Of a DNA stretch of 7,070 bases, positions 6,473 to 7,070 are shown one piece after another; position 1 is the stretch's first letter, and every line of letters starts with the position of its first letter. A model generated the notes under the pieces. It had not been told where the DNA came from. It did no database searches and saw nothing but the letters and a program-made list of their open reading frames with translations. The stretch is from JBDRTU01 sp043823825 (lineage in GTDB: Bacteria; Patescibacteriota; Patescibacteriia; Veblenbacterales; UBA10138). The stretch spans positions 1 to 7,070 of the forward strand of contig JBDRTU010000053.1 of the NCBI GenBank assembly GCA_043823825.1, read 5' to 3'. A program made the translations under genes and the position numbers.

Positions 6473-6919
6473 TTACTCTTCTACTTTATAAAATCTATTA
6501 TTTATGTAATTCTCTGCCATTTTTCTACTAGGAAAAAACATATTATCTGGCAGATTGTTCAAATCAAACCATCGCCACTCTACAATTTCCTCCGGTTCCA
6601 TAGTTTTCGGCTCACCTGAAAAATTTTCACATAATAAACCAATTGTCACGTAATGGGCCTCGGTTCCTATATCATTGGAAACTGAAAAGACCTTAAAACT
6701 TTTACCTGCAAGACCCGTTTCTTCGGTTAACTCTCTACTTGCAGCTTCTTCAAAATTTTGTCCAAACTTAATTTTGCCTCCTGGACAAGTCCAGGTTCCC
6801 TCGCCATGAAGTGCGCTATCAGCTTTGGCTGGGTCGGGATTCCGAAGCCCCAGCAACACTTTATTATCCCTAATTACCAAGATGCCTACTCCGGCACCCG
6901 ATATACCTTTTTCACTCAT
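6473..6919 (-). CDS. NUDIX hydrolase (MutT/NUDT15-like)
   Basis: The 148-aa enzyme is expected to hydrolyse a nucleoside diphosphate linked to another group, such as an oxidised or modified NTP; the substrate is not known. It opens with a beta-strand GVGILVIRDNKVLLGLR and has GTWTCPGG (41-48). The Nudix box spans 48-70 and ends RELTEETGL (62-70), with the metal-binding Glu66 and Glu67 and Arg62/Glu63 intact. The first Glu of the GX5EX7REUXEEXGU pattern is Gln54 here (codon CAA, one change from GAA). The C-terminal part has EPEEIVEWRWFDLNNLP, common in the NUDT15-like branch. AGAG lies 8-9 bases before the ATG and supports this start. The gene has its own extended -10 promoter, is separated from mreB by a repeat element and mreB's own promoter, and so is probably a single-gene unit. 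Confidence 0.92.
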   Translation of the reverse strand: MSEKGISGAGVGILVIRDNKVLLGLRNPDPAKADSALHGEGTWTCPGGKIKFGQNFEEAASRELTEETGLAGKSFKVFSVSNDIGTEAHYVTIGLLCENFSGEPKTMEPEEIVEWRWFDLNNLPDNMFFPSRKMAENYINNRFYKVEE

Positions 6920-6942
6920 ATTATTTTCTCTTTAATAATTTA

Positions 6943-6951
6943 ACTATACCA
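6943..6951 (-). promoter_or_regulatory. Extended -10 promoter of the NUDIX gene
   Basis: The minus strand reads TGGTATAGT, a TGn extension followed by a five-of-six -10 box (TATAGT at 6943-6948). No good -35 lies 16-18 bp upstream, as expected for extended -10 promoters. Transcription would begin near 6936, giving a leader of about 17 nt that includes the AGAG ribosome binding site. The hairpin at 6963-6988 covers the -35 area. Confidence 0.5.
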
Positions 6952-6962
6952 CGATTAGCCCG

Positions 6963-6988
6963 TGTACTAGAAACTTCGTTTCAGTACA
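6963..6988. repeat. Inverted repeat / hairpin upstream of the NUDIX promoter
   Basis: TGTACT (6963-6968) pairs with AGTACA (6983-6988) and GAAAC (6970-6974) pairs with GTTTC (6978-6982). This gives an 11-bp stem with one bulged A (6969) and a 3-nt TTC loop. No T-tract follows on either strand, so it is not a canonical terminator. It sits across the -35 zone of the NUDIX promoter, so it could be an operator, a dispersed palindrome, or the 3' end of the upstream gene's transcript. Confidence 0.6.
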
Positions 6989-7037
6989 GGACTCCGCTTG
7001 ATTTATGTTTATATAACAGACTGACATAATAGTAAAG

Positions 7038-7070
7038 TTAACCTGCTTTTTTAAGTAGTTTCACTATTCC
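7038..7070 (-). CDS. Possible C-terminal end of an upstream gene (partial)
   Basis: From the right edge the minus strand reads ten codons, GIVKLLKKAG, then TAA at 7038-7040. It is the longest of the three minus-strand frames that enter here, and a Lys- and Leu-rich end is typical of a helical C-terminus. Ten codons can be open by chance, and no family can be named. The 118 bp between this stop and the NUDIX start hold the hairpin and promoter and nothing else recognisable. Confidence 0.2.
   Translation of the reverse strand, partial: GIVKLLKKAG

Noticed and set aside
6758..6943. Plus-strand open frame opposite the NUDIX gene
   Set aside because: Antisense to the Nudix box region and the NUDIX promoter; no domain resemblance.

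Overview
The window is AT-rich bacterial chromosome with six complete genes, all on the minus strand, and the end of a transposase on the plus strand at the left edge. The mix suggests a small-genome bacterium of the Candidate Phyla Radiation (Patescibacteria, Parcubacteria-like). The reasons are tightly packed and shuffled core genes, weak or absent Shine-Dalgarno sequences, a Cys-poor HolB, a BNR-repeat lipoprotein among core genes, and AT-rich intergenic repeats. This placement is an inference; no rRNA or marker search was possible. The genes read at full family length with TAA and TAG stops under the standard bacterial code.

Layout from right to left, in the direction of transcription. 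At 6920-7070 there is upstream DNA with a possible C-terminal stub of another gene at the edge, an 11-bp hairpin and an extended -10 promoter. At 6473-6919 there is a NUDIX hydrolase. At 6286-6472 lie a 97-bp pair of inverted, hairpin-bearing REP-like repeats and then a strong promoter (TTGACT, 17 bp, TAAAAT) for mreB. mreB (5278-6285) is followed by a 138-bp AT-rich spacer built of degenerate 'AAATCCTAA' repeats in inverted arrangement. A tight cluster follows: a GT4 glycosyltransferase, holB (DNA polymerase III delta'), a lipoprotein with seven Asp-box repeats, frr (ribosome recycling factor) and, after an 81-bp gap, rseP (site-2 metalloprotease). The glycosyltransferase, holB, lipoprotein and frr are separated by 11 bp, 13 bp and a 1-nt overlap, so they are very likely one operon. 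At 2-130 the convergent plus-strand end of an IS3/IS481-type transposase stops only 36 bp from the rseP stop.

The genes combine cell shape and envelope work (MreB, glycosyltransferase, lipoprotein, RseP) with housekeeping DNA replication (HolB) and translation (Frr), as is common in compact genomes. I see no defence system, CRISPR array, RNA gene or clearly new multi-gene system. The parts most worth a second look are the two repeat-filled spacers, the lipoprotein in the core operon, the IS end beside rseP, and the hairpin above the NUDIX gene.
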